A stretch of DNA of 64,000 bases from contig MU008205.1 in the NCBI GenBank assembly GCA_010909165.1, positions 124,001 to 188,000 on the forward strand, given 5' to 3'. Each line of letters starts with the position of its first letter. The first letter of the stretch is position 1. This stretch comes from Anthoceros angustus (taxonomy: Eukaryota; Streptophyta; Anthocerotopsida; Anthocerotales; Anthocerotaceae). The notes beneath the pieces are model-generated. The model was given only the letters and a program-made list of their open reading frames with translations, ran no database searches and had not been told where the DNA came from. Of this stretch, positions 23,836 to 35,664 are shown one piece after another. Both the position numbers and the translations under genes were made by a program.

Positions 23836-24164
23836 AGGATCTGTGGGAACATCTTGTGCTGTGCGGTGGTGTGAGGTCGGAAGAAAGGGGTGAGTGAGTC
23901 GTTGTGTGAAGAGGAGTCTAGGAAGTGGTGGCGTGAGTCTGGAAAATGCGGAGCAGGGAAGGTTGGGAATAAATTGTGGGGTCGAGGAAATTAGCGGCGG
24001 TGAGGTGCATGACGTGCGTGGCCATGGTGTGCATCCACGGTGAGCTACGGGTGTGAATCCACATGAGTGTGACTTGGTGTACATGTGAATCATGTGCATA
24101 GGACCATAGCCCTTAGCAGGCGTAGCGAGGAACCGGCGCCAAATAGTCGATCGCGGCAGCGTGC

Positions 24165-24260
24165 GCCCGGTCAGTGGGTCCCACCGCGGTGGTGAATCCA
24201 CCACAGCGGTGGCCGAACTTACCACGGTCGTGGGTTCGGACCACGTAGTTGATTGATTTG
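24165..24260 (+). repeat. Cluster of ACCACGGTGGT-type inverted motifs
   Basis: GGTCCCACCGCGGTGGTGA, CCACCACAGCGGTGG and ACCACGGTCGTGG follow each other within 90 bases. They resemble the palindromes near 19.53 and 22.75 kb, and more weakly 8.6 kb. Confidence 0.6.
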
Positions 24261-24269
24261 GGTAGGGCG

Positions 24270-25690
24270 GTTGTAGGAGGACTAAAATCCATAGTTTTTT
24301 TGAACATCTTGACACAAAACCATTCCCTTGGGATCGAATCCTAGGACTATAACGACATAGAGGGTAAATGTGGCCTCTTTGCGTCTTGGATGCAAAACCA
24401 TTCCTATGTGAATACTCACGCTCTGCAGCCTTTTATTCTTGCTATATCATAATTTGGGTCAAACCAATTGTACTCAACAAACAACTCACCTCACTTCAAT
24501 GGTCCGCCGCCCAAGTGCACACCCACATCATGTGGCTATGATGCAATAGCTCATGCCCATCGTCTCTTTCCTCCCATAGGCAGTTACCTTGTTTCGCTAT
24601 TAATGTAACTGCCACATTCCCATATGCCACATGCCCATCCAAGTACACTATAGGTGACGTAAGCTTCGCCTACATCTGTTGAAAGTTAAGGCATATTTTG
24701 AAACTCGCAATCTCACATCTCCAATCTTGTTAAACTCTTGTATACATGGGACCACCAAACACAAATAATGGAACGCCTTTCTTTTGGCTACTAACACTTA
24801 TTTTTCCAAGGCAAACAAACCCAACCCCATTATTGGATTTGTTGCCTCCTTCACTATCCACCAACGACCCCAATATGGAAATGGTTTGTTAATAGGAATG
24901 GCCCCTCCACATTCCCACTCCTTGGGATATACACCTTTGAGAAGACGCTTGTATAACACAACAGCATCATGAGAGTTTGCATCCTCTCCTCTCGTGGTGG
25001 TAAGGGTGTTCAAGGAAAGGTCCACGTGACTCTCCTTTCCACCCAAATTTTTCCTACTTGAGACATGTGTCCACAGTGCGTTCATCATCGGCATCATCGG
25101 GATCAAGAGTGCTAACATGGTCCTCTATAGGAAGTTCGCCAACTATACAAAAATAATCATCATAAGTACAAACTACATACCATACCGGTTTAACTTACGA
25201 AACCATCATGCATCAATGACACATCATGCACATTTAAAAGGAACATGCATATACTAAATAAATATAAATATATATATTAATATTAAATATGATATACCTT
25301 GAATGTATCACGAAATAGTGGTTAGAAACTCAATATACATCTCAAATACTTAACCAAAGGGGTTAGAAACTCACGTCATATACGCTTGCCGGGTGAGTCT
25401 TCACTTGTGCTGGGTTTCTTCCGAACTTGCGCCTCCCTCCGCCTCGATATATTCCGTATATGCGCTCATGAATACGGACTTGATTCCCCGCATAGTCCTT
25501 TGCCCTTACAGTTTACAATTACATTTCTCAAAAGCATCGAACCATTGGTCGAGCACGCTTGCCACCTCCGGCATGATGAGTCACAAGAGTGTGTCCTTCC
25601 AATGCTGGATTTTGTGGCAAACAACGAAGAGACCAGATTGTGTAATCCTTGCCGCCCACACTAGAAAACCTAGCACACCACATACATATT
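24270..25690. other. Spacer with unrecognised minus-strand fragment
   Basis: A minus-strand open stretch (25118-24798) has a Trp-rich C-terminal part (KEWECGG, YWGRWWIVKEATNP) that looks protein-like but matches no family I know. The frame upstream of it is broken. Bases 25250-25300 are nearly pure A/T. Nothing else is recognised. Confidence 0.3.
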
Positions 25691-26060
25691 AGACTAATTA
25701 TATCCACAGACACACACATAGCACAAATTCCGGAAGAATTGGGAAGAGTTGAGCACTACTTCCATCGAGACTTGACTCCACATAGCACAAATTCCAGAAA
25801 GAATTGGGGAGAATTGTTCTTTGCCATCGAGACTTGGTTGCACATAGCACAAATTCTAGAAAGAATTGGGGAGAATTGTCGCCATCGCATCGAGACTTGG
25901 TTGCACATAGCACAAATTCCGAAAAAATTGGGAAGAATTGAGTACTTCCATCGAGACTTGGCTCCACATAGCACAAATTCCAAAGAATTGGGGAGGATTA
26001 TGCTGCTATTGCCATCGAGACTTGGTTGCACATAGCAATTGGGAAGAATTGGGCTGCTAC
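25690..26060 (+). repeat. ~60 bp tandem repeat, six copies
   Basis: Units contain CATCGAGACTTGG(T/C)T(G/C)CACATAGCACAAATTC, followed by AAGAATTGGGGAGAATTG. Unit length varies from about 52 to 64 bp through small deletions. Open frames on both strands are by-products. Confidence 0.85.
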
Positions 26061-26204
26061 TCCCATCAAGACTTGGGCAACAGTCGACCTAAGAGGATAA
26101 TGGCCACTCACTCATTCGAGTCCTTTCTCCTTCATGGTGCTTGATTTGGCGAGATAGCGGCAATCCCGATCACCTACTTAGCAATCCGAGCCCGATCCAC
26201 GTGA

Positions 26205-26480
26205 GGCGATCCCTTGCTTGGCGAGCCCCTCAAATCTGGCCCAATCCACCGAGGCGGTCACAGCAGCCCATGGTGAGCCCCGCTCGAACCCCGCCCAATC
26301 CAGTACAACGAGCTTGATCCCCACACTTGGCGAGCCTCACAGAGCCCAATTCCGCTTGGCGAGCCTCACGGTGAGCCCAATTTCTTTGCTTGGCGAGCCT
26401 CGTGAGCCCTTTCTTGGCGAGCCTCACGGCGAGCCCTTTCTTTGCTTGGCGAGCCTGCGGCGAGCCCAATTTCTTTGCTT
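26205..26480 (+). repeat. ~28 bp GCTTGGCGAGCC tandem repeat
   Basis: Repeated words GCTTGGCGAGCCTCACGG, CGAGCCC and AATTTCTTT in about eight degenerate copies. GGCGAGCC is partly self-complementary. No gene. Confidence 0.75.
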
Positions 26481-26559
26481 GGTGAGCCACACGCAGTGCA
26501 TATGTGCCTATTACCATGCGGATATGGTATACCATATATGGATACGGTATACCAATACG

Positions 26560-26661
26560 GTATATTTTTGAGCACATATTACAACGTCAAAATGTGCTTT
26601 ACAACCTCATGCGTTGTAAAGCACGCGTTATGGACGTTGTAAATGACTTATTCTACTAGTG
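26560..26661 (+). mobile_element. CACTA terminus with subterminal motifs (right end)
   Basis: ATTACAACG, CTTTACAACC, GCGTTGTAAAGC and CGTTGTAAATG occur within 85 bp, then the sequence ends ATTCTACTAGTG at 26661. CTACTAGTG is the expected inverted form of a CACTA tip. Confidence 0.65.
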
Positions 26662-27274
26662 AGCCATGTGTGCCACTATTGCGTATTCAAGCGTGTGTGT
26701 TCAAGCATCGTATCCAAGCATGTGTATACAAGCAAGCATACAGGATTGTAAATTGCATTTATAGGCGGGTTACATCCACGTGTCAAGTGGCATGGTATGA
26801 ATCCAACATGTGGACTTTCTAATATGGATTTAGGCTACCCACCGCGCTCGAGCACTCACACGCGGCCCTGTAGCTAGCAGCATGGCAATCCATCGCTACC
26901 TCTCGCCAAGCTTGAACTTGCTTCACCGTCATCCAAGCGATAGCACGCCTCGTAATGAAGACCGGGAGGCGCAAGTATGGTTGTGCAATGGCCACGAGCA
27001 CACCAAGAGAACCAAGCGAAGCAAGGAAAGCGAAACCAAAGCGTGCCTCCAAGCCATGCGGAGGAAGGAGAAAGTTGGGATGAGCGCCACACCATCGAGC
27101 ATACGTGCTTGCGGATCTGAGTCCGTCAGCCGTCGGCCTCGGGAGTAAGCCATCGGCCGATCACTGCGGAGGAGAAAGCGGCAATGCTGCGGACGTCGGA
27201 GATGAAGCGCGTCTCTTGGGTCCACTCAAGGAGGCCGAGACTACTTCAAAGGGTGAAGGCGGAAGGAAGATTCA

Positions 27275-28215
27275 TAACAATGTCACTAACAAGCCATTAG
27301 GTTATTGTGATGCTTGTTTTGCGATCGAGTAGAAGAAATGGCGACACACATGTGATGCAGTTGATTATCTCATTCAACATAACGTGACACTTTGAAATCG
27401 AAAACCCATGAACCGTGTCGTGAATCATCTCGTGGATTAGGAACACGCTTATTACACAATGCAACAATAAGCGACACCCATATCCCAAAGGCTCCTTGCC
27501 AGACTGCCCATGACGGTCCCACGCTACACACAATTCCTTCACAACATCTCCAAGCTTTTGCCATGCCACAGAGACTCCAAGGCGATTCTTGAGACTTCCC
27601 TCTCCTTTGCTTCCCTCTCCAATGCTTCCTTGAGCTCCCTAAAATGTTCACGTTCCTCCACCAAACTCCATCCAAAACCTCAAATATATTCATGGCGGTG
27701 GCCTCGCGAAAATGACTCGTAGGACATCCCCCTCGGCGAGGGAGATTGACAAATTCACAATGTCCTTAACAAGCCATTAGGTTATTGTGATGCTTGTTTT
27801 GCGTCGAGTAGAAGAAATGGCGACACATGTGATGCAGTTGATTATCTCATTCAACATAACGTGACACTTTGAAATCGAAAACCCATGAACCGTGTCGTGA
27901 ATCATCTCGTGGATTAGGAACACGCTTATTACACAATGCAACAATAAGCGACACCCATATCCCAAAGGCTCCTTGCCAGACTCGCCCCACGGTCCCACAC
28001 AATTCCTTCACAACATCTCCAAGCTTTTGCCATGCCACAGCCGAGACTCCAAGGCGATTCTTGAGACTTCCCTCTCCTTTGCTTCCCTCTCCAATGCTTC
28101 CTTGAGCTCCCTAAAATGTTCACGTTCCTCCAAACTCCATCCAAAACTCAAATATATTCAGCGGTGGCCTCGAAAATGACTCGTAGGACATCCCCTCATC
28201 GACGAGGGAGATTGA
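27275..28215 (-). repeat. 477 bp tandem duplication with minus-strand frames
   Basis: Two copies (about 27285-27750 and 27765-28215) begin CATTAGGTTATTGTGATGC and end GACTCGTAGGACATCCCC. Minus-strand frames include a coiled-coil-like Glu/Arg segment (EHFRELKEAL) and a hydrophobic stretch. The copies differ by small deletions that alter the frames. No family is recognised. Bases 26662-27275 upstream hold no recognisable gene. Confidence 0.7.
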
Positions 28216-28223
28216 CAAATTCA

Positions 28224-28807
28224 TCAATGTCCACCTCGTCGTATGAGGCAAGGGAAGGTGGAGAAGCGCACTATTAAAGTCCGTATCTCGGTCTCAAAGC
28301 GCCTTCGATCTGCGAGTAATCCGTCAAGCACACTATGACTCTCATGCTCGGTTGGAACTTCGTAGGCGACCTCTTGCGAGCAAGTCCTCCTAGTAACCTC
28401 CATCGCCGGGTCCTCTAATGATGCAAACCAGCCCTCTAAGAAGTCACGACGTCTCATGCTCATCTTCGCCATCCACTTGATCGGCAACCTCCATCGCTAG
28501 GTCCTTTTCTGCAAACCAGCCGTTGCAAAGAAGTCATGGACATCTTGTGCTCATCTTCATCGTCCACTTGATCGGCAGACACGGAGATTGCGGCAGGCTC
28601 GGGGATGGCCTGCAACCCTTGGCGCTTGCGGGCGAGTTGGAGCGGGCTTGTCTCATCACGCTGCGTCTCGAGGCCGCGGCTCATCTCATCACACTTAACC
28701 TCGAGGGCGCTCTCCAACACACGCAGTGTGCCTCCCACGTGTGCCTCCCACAATAGCACACGTCGATTAGTTTCAAAATGTTTGCCTTGCCGTCTTGTGC
28801 TTCCCAA
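28224..28807 (-). pseudogene. Unrecognised minus-strand fragments
   Basis: Two overlapping open pieces (28807-28460 and 28487-28224) are charged and include a short internal duplication: CCACTTGATCGGCA and GCAAACCAGCC each occur twice between 28420 and 28580. They could form one protein with the minus-strand frames at 27285-28215. No domain is recognised. Confidence 0.25.
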
Positions 28808-28834
28808 GGTGACGGACGTCTCAAGACACGAGCT

Positions 28835-28890
28835 TTACAACGCAAAAAAATCTGCTTTACAACATATTACGCTGTAAACTTCTGTTATAA
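28835..28890 (+). repeat. Isolated TTTACAAC cluster
   Basis: GCTTTACAACGC, GCTTTACAACAT and CGCTGTAAAC occur within 45 bases, resembling the CACTA subterminal motifs at 9.2-10.1 and 26.6 kb. No CACTA tip is visible beside it. Confidence 0.45.
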
Positions 28891-28899
28891 ACCTCAATA

Positions 28900-30200
28900 A
28901 CAAAACCTTACCCATTATGTTCAAGACTTGACACGAGCTGCCACATGCTCTTGTTATGCGAGGATTGGGCCGAAGGCAGACATGAAACATCTAGAAAAGT
29001 GTTTGATTGGCTGGACAAATACCGACGAATCCATCCTGAAACAAAATCTTTGGCAGGCACACAAAAGGCGCTACATTTGTAGTTTGCATTTCAAATCAGG
29101 CAGTTTCATGCCTCAATTCACATGTCTTGATGGCCGAAACAAACACATGCTTTGAGGTGGATTATGAACCTACAAAATGGTGCATTTCCGATAAACCAAA
29201 ATGAGGGCATGATAACCCAAGTCTCGTGACAACATGAGGACACGCATTAGTCAGGACTCGCTTGACTCAACGGATCCAGAGTCAATCTGTCTCTCCAGCC
29301 TCTCCCTACTTGGGTGGGTAACACATGTGACAGGTCCACATCATCATGTCCATATCGTGTCGAAACATACTCCACATTGTTACAAAATGGGAAGCTGTGT
29401 TTCTCAATCTCGGCCTTTGTTTTGTGTCGATTGTAAAGCTCCATGGCACCTAAGGAAACACATAGATCGGAAAAGTGAGATCTTCCTAAAAGGAGTCAAA
29501 GTAAATAAGATACACGGCACTTACGATAGAAAGAGATGATCACACCCGCGACGGTAGGTCTCCCAATCCATTCGATTCATCCAGATCGGTTTCTTCAGTA
29601 AGCCCTTGGAGATCCCGGGTCCTCAAGGCTCCGATGGTGATTATAGCCTGCGGTTGGAGATCCCTTGGGCAAAAATGGCCAAAGAGGCAAGGATTACTTC
29701 CATCTTGCGGTGGAGGGATGTCTCTCCTCCTTTCGAGCACAAAAGGACGCATAGTCACGAATCCTTATTACAGCTCTCAAAGGCACAACAATTCCTGGAC
29801 TCATAAACCCGGCCTCAAGTCCTTGCACCACTTGAGCTTGAGCCTCGGTGAAATGTTTTCCTTGTTCCTCCGGTGCTTCTTTTCCTCCAGTGCTGCACCA
29901 AGTACATGCATTTTAGGTGTGCATTGCTGGGCATTTCGCCACCGCAAAGCCCATCTCCGCATGTGCTTATTCTCCATACTCTCCGTCCCCTTCCGCTTGC
30001 ATTGTGAGAGTTGCTCGTTCAAGAGGACATGGGGCTCTTGAAATTCTCCTCCGGCATTTGGGTGCACTGCAGTGCTCACTCGTGTCGCCTCGTGAGACGG
30101 AATCGGGCACTCGCCATGCTCACTGGTGCAAGTCGCCACAACAACCGAAATAGCTTGTGCAAGTGATTGGCACGGCGTGCAATCGCCTTAGGAACAAGAA
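28900..30200. other. No recognisable gene
   Basis: Short open frames only (for example 28928-29155 and 29801-30139 minus). None shows a family signature, a start context or partner exons. Confidence 0.5.
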
Positions 30201-31690
30201 TCGGCAAAGCAGTGCACAAGTTGGTGCAAGTCGATAGCACATGTCGCACAAGTGGCGAGCTCGTGCAACGTTAACTCGACTGTTCGTGAGAATTGAGAGG
30301 GTTGTGCTTTCCGCCCAAACTTTAAAATGGCGAAAGAATGCCCATGGTAGCGCGATGAGATGATGGGATGGGTGTGAGGATGGGATCGTGAATCCATAAT
30401 GAAGCCCGCGTTCCGCTCAATTTTGTTATAATGATAACAAAAGACGTCATTAAGCCCATGTGCCAAGCTAGTATACGGACCCAGTTCGAATCTATATGGT
30501 AGCCAAGGCCGCGAACAATAAAATATTGGCACCGCTATGAAGCGCTACCAAGCCGAAACCGGGCATGTTGGCAAGACGGATCACCAACTTGGTGTAGCCT
30601 CTTGTGGGCATGATGTACATTTGGACTTGCGATGAGCTTCGACACTATGTTGTAACTTCACTTACTCTCAACTTACAACATCCAAAGTAGCAACCAAGGC
30701 ACTTTGAAAGCTACATGATATTTTAAATTCATCTATGGAAGTCGGTCCCCATCCGGTCGATCCGCCCTCCGGCGCAAGTAATGGGGTGTAAGCTACATTA
30801 TATTTTAATTTCATGGAGGAAGTCGGTCCCCATCCAGTCTTGATCCGCCCTCGACTTAAGCGCAAGTAATGGGGTGTGAAATCTACATGATATGTTATAT
30901 TCATCAAGGGAGGTAGGTCCCTCATCCGTCGATCCACCCTCCCGCTTAACTGCAAGTAATGGGGTGTGAAAGCTACATGATACTTTAAATTCATCAAGGG
31001 AAGTCAGTCCCTCATCCAAGTACTGATCCATCCTCCTGGCTTAATTGCAAGTAATGGGGTGTGAAAGCTACATGATATTCTAAATTCATCAAGGGAAGTC
31101 GGTCCCCATCCAGTCGATCCACCATCCCGGCTTAACCGCAACGGATTTGGAAGAGCGACGGGCATTGATGAGGCTTATTAGGTGAATGAGGATGCAAAAG
31201 CGCAAGAAGTATACTCCCGTAGTGCCCCATCCATAGTAGTACCGAGGCAAAAGATTGAGGGGTCCACACATAAATATATGTCATTATGAAGTTCATCATG
31301 ATGCTCGAGGCCCAAGGCTTCCTTTTCTTGGTAATGAAGGTAGCGTCTAATGGGGTTGATATTAGAACATGAGCATACTCGTGATCCGCGAGCCATTGTG
31401 AGCATCGTTTGCATCATTTTGGCGCAAAACGCTCTGAGCCTATGCAACCGGATAATCCTGGTTAGCATTCTTCTCGGGTGGAGCGCCATTCTTTGTAGAG
31501 ATAATTCACCTTATTCACCGCTTGTCTGCGAGTGCTCCTTACATTAATGCACCCTTGGCCTTGAGCTCATTAATGTACGCTTTCTCGTGAGCTCACGCCC
31601 GGCCCATACCCACAATATTGAGGCTGCCTATAGTCCCGGTCGAGATCATCCGAGGCTCGAGGCTACACCGTACCATCATCATGCGTGCGG
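30200..31690 (-). repeat. Dispersed repeat family, inverted copy
   Basis: The complement of this segment is collinear with 32575-33345 and 38440-39270. Shared stretches include ATAGAATTGAGCG, TTATTGTTCTCC, CAAGTCCAAATGTACATCA, AGGCAAAAGATTGAGG and GAATGGTATCGCTCC. With the plus-strand copies it forms long inverted repeats about 1-8 kb apart. It may be the subterminal part of an unidentified DNA transposon. Confidence 0.75.
30690..31130 (+). repeat. ~85 bp tandem repeat, five copies
   Basis: Units run CTACATGATATTTTAAATTC, GGAAGTCGGTCCCCATCC, CGATCCACCCTCC, GCAAGTAATGGGGTGTGAAAG. The same unit occurs in inverted orientation at 39040-39200 (two copies) and 39640-39850 (three copies), so the array is a variable-copy part of the dispersed family. 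Confidence 0.85.
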
Positions 31691-32574
31691 CTTGGCTTTC
31701 CGACCTCACCGGCGCAATGGGCTCATTCGATTGGAATTGCAAACCTAGTTGTATTGGGCAATAGAGACTATGTCGTATTTGATTGAAATTGCATACGCGA
31801 AAGATCTGATTGAAAGAGCAAGAACCGGCTCGTCTTGCAAGTGTGCCTAAAGAAAACACATTCTGGACAAAAGAAGCCGATGTCCAGACCAATCTATGGT
31901 CTTACTAGGACACATGATTCAAAAGAACTCGTGAAACATGTCGAAAAGTGTAAGGCATACACAAGGCACCTTTCATGCAATAAACCGGATCCACCAAGGC
32001 GTATCTCTTGTTCGCTCCAAGGCGAGTCGCTCCACGGTTCATGCAGGGATCAAAAGCGCATTACGGTGCGCGCGCACCTGACGGATGCATTCCATGTCGT
32101 CCCAATACATCTCACTAACTTGAGAAGAGTCTTGACCTGGTCACAAATCCGTCTTTGAGTTTCACGCGCATGAACGCCTCTGCCTTGCCAAGCGAGCTCG
32201 GAGGTGTAAAAGGCATTCCCATAGCCACAAAAGTCGAGGGCAGCACAATCTTGGACAACGATCACGTGAGGGTTGTGAAGCTCCTTGCTGGCTGAGAAGT
32301 TCATAAGGCTCTATGCCGGTCCTTCACACTCTCATAGTGGTGTGGGTTGGCTATGTGTCGGCTTAATGGTAACAGCCTAGCAAAATGAATTGAATGTGGA
32401 TGGTATCAATGCTCATTTTTATTGTTCTTTGATCATTTTCCTTGGTTGTGTGTAGAAGGATTTGGTAGGTCCCTACGGTGGTAGGTGTGTCACATCACGG
32501 AGAAGGTGAGACCTCAAGCTTCCTTGGGTTATAGCTAGTGAGGTCGGGCAAGCCGTTCAGTGACCACCATTCAT

Positions 32575-33345
32575 TCTTGGATGGTGCGGTGTAGCCCTCA
32601 GCCTCGGTGATCTCGACCGGGACTAAGGCGGCCTCGATTGTGGGTATGGGCCCGAGGTGGATGTATGAGCTCACAAGCAAGAGTACATTAATGAGCTCAA
32701 GGTCAAGGGTGCATTAATGTAGGCAACTTTGTTGCTGCATGAAGTTTGAACTTGCAAACACGGCGACGGTGAATATCTCTACAAAGAATGGTATCGCTCC
32801 AGGAGAATGCTAACCATGCGTCATAGCACCGCAGCTCATGACCTTTTGCATTTTCGCCAAATTGATGTAAACCGGATGCTCACAATTGCTTGCGGCTCAC
32901 GGTGTGCGCCGGGCATCACGCGACAGGCTACACCAAGTTGGTGACCGGTCTTGCCGCATGCCCGAGTTGTGTGGCTTAGCGCTTGGTGGCGGTGCCTATA
33001 TTTTATTGTTCTCCGGTCCTAGGCCACATAGATTCGATACTTGGGTCATCAATTGGCTTGGCACATGGCTTTGGCGTTTTGCTATCATTATTATAGAATT
33101 GAGCGAAAGCGGGCTTCATCATGGATTCATGTCATGCGCTATGGAGCGTGGAGCGAGTCCCGTATCGCTATCCGGATGGGGGATCGACTTTTGGTGAGGA
33201 AGGAGAAGTCTTCCGGTGAGGTATCATGGAGATTTCCCCCATTGCTTGTAGTTAAGCCGGAATGGGGGCTTGCATTTTCCTTTCCAAAGCATTTTTCATT
33301 TGTAATTTTCATTTCATGTTGTAAGTTAAGTTACAACGTTGTATT
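32575..33345 (+). repeat. Dispersed repeat family, direct copy
   Basis: Begins around CGGTGATCTCGACCGGGACTA, passes GTACATTAATGAGCTCAAGG and CACCAAGTTGGTGACC, and ends after TTCATTTCATGTTGTAAGTT. It lacks the 85 bp array. The 880 bp between the inverted copy and this one (31690-32575) holds no recognisable gene. Confidence 0.7.
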
Positions 33346-33533
33346 GGGTTCTGAGGCTCCTGCAATTGGGGAGTGAGAAGTTCATAGCGCTCTATGCCGG
33401 TCCTTCGCACTCTCGAATAATGGACATGGTTCACTTTAATCCTATTCCAAGCAAAATATTACACAAGAGGAGGCTGAGAGCTGAAGCTTGGTTGGGGCAA
33501 GGCCATTGAGGTTGGACAAGCCGCAAGCTGCAG

Positions 33534-33785
33534 TACGGCGACAATTCATTCGTAAAGTCGCGGCCTCGTCTGGGGCCTCGACGCGCTATCTCGATTTTTT
33601 TTCGGGGGGGAGGGGGTACATTTCTAGAGAGAGAATTGACCATTTGGTCATTATTTTTACTCAATGTAGTAAAATCTATTACAATAAAGTAGAAAACATG
33701 GCATGGCGGTGAAATGCATCCACCATAAATGTTGAAACCGAGGCGGCGGTGAGAAGAAATAGACACCAAGTGAATACGGTACATC
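33534..33785 (+). mobile_element. Diverged copia LTR remnant
   Basis: Aligns in the forward direction with the minus-strand LTR at 7315-6990: shared AGTCGCGGCCT, CTGGGGCCTCGACGC, a T-run followed by CGGG, GAGAGAGAATT, TTTTTACT, TACAATAAAGTAGAAA and CACCAAGTGAATA. No pol sequence lies on either side, so it is a solo LTR or a fragment. Confidence 0.65.
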
Positions 33786-33789
33786 TAGA

Positions 33790-35640
33790 TAGAAGCTCAT
33801 TCTAGAAATCCCACCTGCCTTGGACTCAAAAACCTTCGCATGAATTTAATGTAACCCGGCACATTATGTAGTATAAAAGAACCATGAGAATCCAGGAGAA
33901 TGTGACCAAGTTCACAACACAACGAAGAGCTTAACCACATACCTTAGACAAGAACCGAAGGTAGCCCAAACCTTTGCATAGGCGGTGTTGAGCGATGATG
34001 TTAGTTAGCGTAAAACAAAAGACTATCATAAAACAAGCCGGACAAGAATCGACAATAAACTACAATTGTTCACTTTTCTTGATTTGCACAAACATTTGAA
34101 GACCCCATCCGTGTTGCTGGATAACTTCTAGCGACAATTACTACTGCTCGCAAAAACAGAACAATTAGAGCAGACGGTCAAAACATGAAACAATGACGTA
34201 ATGCTAACGACCACATACATGAGAGCATCTCGGAGAATACAACGCATGAAAGGCAGTATACTTGACAAAATCAAGTGAAATTGCAAGGAAAAGCAGGCTG
34301 AGCAACCTTTGCGCAGGAGGCATACTTGGGCAACAAGCGACCAGCAAAAAAACTTAAATTGTGAAAAAAACAGAGAACACAGTTGAAATACTTATCGATC
34401 CTGGGTTACAGCCTGATGTATTTCCCCTATTACGTCCCAACCTAAACCAACAACTTGTCTGCATCAAAACACAAGCATATAGTCAGGAGCAGAAGAGAAG
34501 CCCTTGCAGTAAACGCAAGCAACGACCCGCACGATATACAATAAAAGATGAAACCAGCACGCTGTCAAAGATTGGAACATACATTGACATAAGGTACCTT
34601 AAAAAAATACATACAATCATTCAAACGAGTTGGAGTAAAACCTAACTGCATGAAAGAATACAACACACAGCACAGAGCAGCAGTGTAAGCGACCACGAAA
34701 CCAAAAAACTCAAGAAGGACACACATACAGAAAACTTACAACAAGCAACGCAAAAACAGCAACCAAATTGCTGGTTGGAAGGGGGGTAAGAGAATCCAGA
34801 ATACACAACATGCAGATAGTGTTCAACTAAATGCTACAATCGCAAGGTCTTAAGCAACTCATCGAAAGGATCGACTGCGCTGCATGAAGTGTCGGTCTTG
34901 AAAAAGCAAGCAGATGGCCGCCTTGATATGGAAGAAAGCTTGAGATCGGAAGGCCGCGAGAAAGGCAGGATCGACAAACTACATGAAGAAACAAGCAAGA
35001 ACTTCACAGCATACAAAGTGATAGGCCAGGAAACAACTAGCAAGGCCTAAACAAGCGGATACAACAAGAATACCTTTGTCTAGCCCCGAAAGTTTACAAT
35101 ACAGGCCGCGATGCACACAAAGACCGATAAGCGGGCACCGAAAGCACTACTGCCATAGCAAACAGACAGTGCACCAAACAAAGACAAACAACAGCGAAAC
35201 TTTGAGCGTATAACTGACCAAAACTAAACACAACCAAAGGCGACATGAAACCAACACTGCAGGTTTCAAGCAAAAGCAGCCTTAACCTTTAAGGCTAACA
35301 AAGACCTTGGCCTTCGGTGCCGAAAAACAAACTGGCCTCCGGACAAAGAACCACCCTTGACCTTCAAAGAAGGAAAACGAGTTGCCCCCCTTACCTAAAG
35401 ACCCCTTGGCCTTCGGAAGACCCTTCGGAACAGAAACAAAACGACCTTGCCCTTCGAAATAGACTTAAGGAAGACCTTGGCCTTCGAACAAAGGCTGCAA
35501 GGCCTTGGCCTTCAGAACAGAGCCTAAAACCTTGACAAACAAAAAGACTGAACAAAGGCCTTGAGACTCGGAGCAAAGCCTGGAAGCAACTACAACTCCG
35601 AGAAACAGCTTGCAAAAAGACCGTGGGCTTTGGAGAAGCC
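33790..35640. other. No recognisable gene; CCTTGGCCTTCGGAA repeat
   Basis: A-rich sequence without a supported gene from 33790 to 35300. From about 35300 to 35560 the word ACCTTGGCCTTCGGAA and variants (CCTTCGAA, CCTTGACCTTC) recurs at irregular spacing, about ten times. Confidence 0.5.
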
Positions 35641-35641
35641 G

Positions 35642-35664
35642 TTTATATAGGCCACCAAACCCTA
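35642..35664 (+). promoter_or_regulatory. Possible promoter: TATA box plus AAACCCTA
   Basis: TTTATATAGG at 35642-35651 is followed by AAACCCTA at 35657-35664 and then a C/T-rich stretch, as in many plant promoters and 5' leaders. Downstream plus-strand frames (35714-35971, 35871-36404) are not recognisable, so the transcript, if any, is unknown. Confidence 0.35.

Larger units (their letters stand above)
9212..26661 (-). mobile_element. Probable composite En/Spm (CACTA) transposon
   Basis: The left end reads CACTACTAGGGAGAG at 9212; the right end reads CTACTAGTG at 26653-26661. The complement of the right end, CACTAGTAG, matches the left end at 8 of 9 bases. Behind both ends lie repeated TTTACAAC/GTTGTAAA motifs in both orientations, typical of CACTA subterminal regions. 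A TNP2-type transposase lies inside on the minus strand. Against a single intact element: the 3-base flanks differ (TCT at left, AGC at right), the transposase is broken and partly duplicated, and many satellites lie inside. It may be a nest of related elements. Confidence 0.5.

Noticed and set aside
23485-24315. 276-codon minus-strand open frame
   Set aside because: Much of it is the GTGTGGCCCAAGAG minisatellite read backwards; it lacks conserved features and other frames are open too.
9209-26664. Target-site duplication for the CACTA element
   Set aside because: The flanking triplets are TCT and AGC, so no duplication supports a single insertion.
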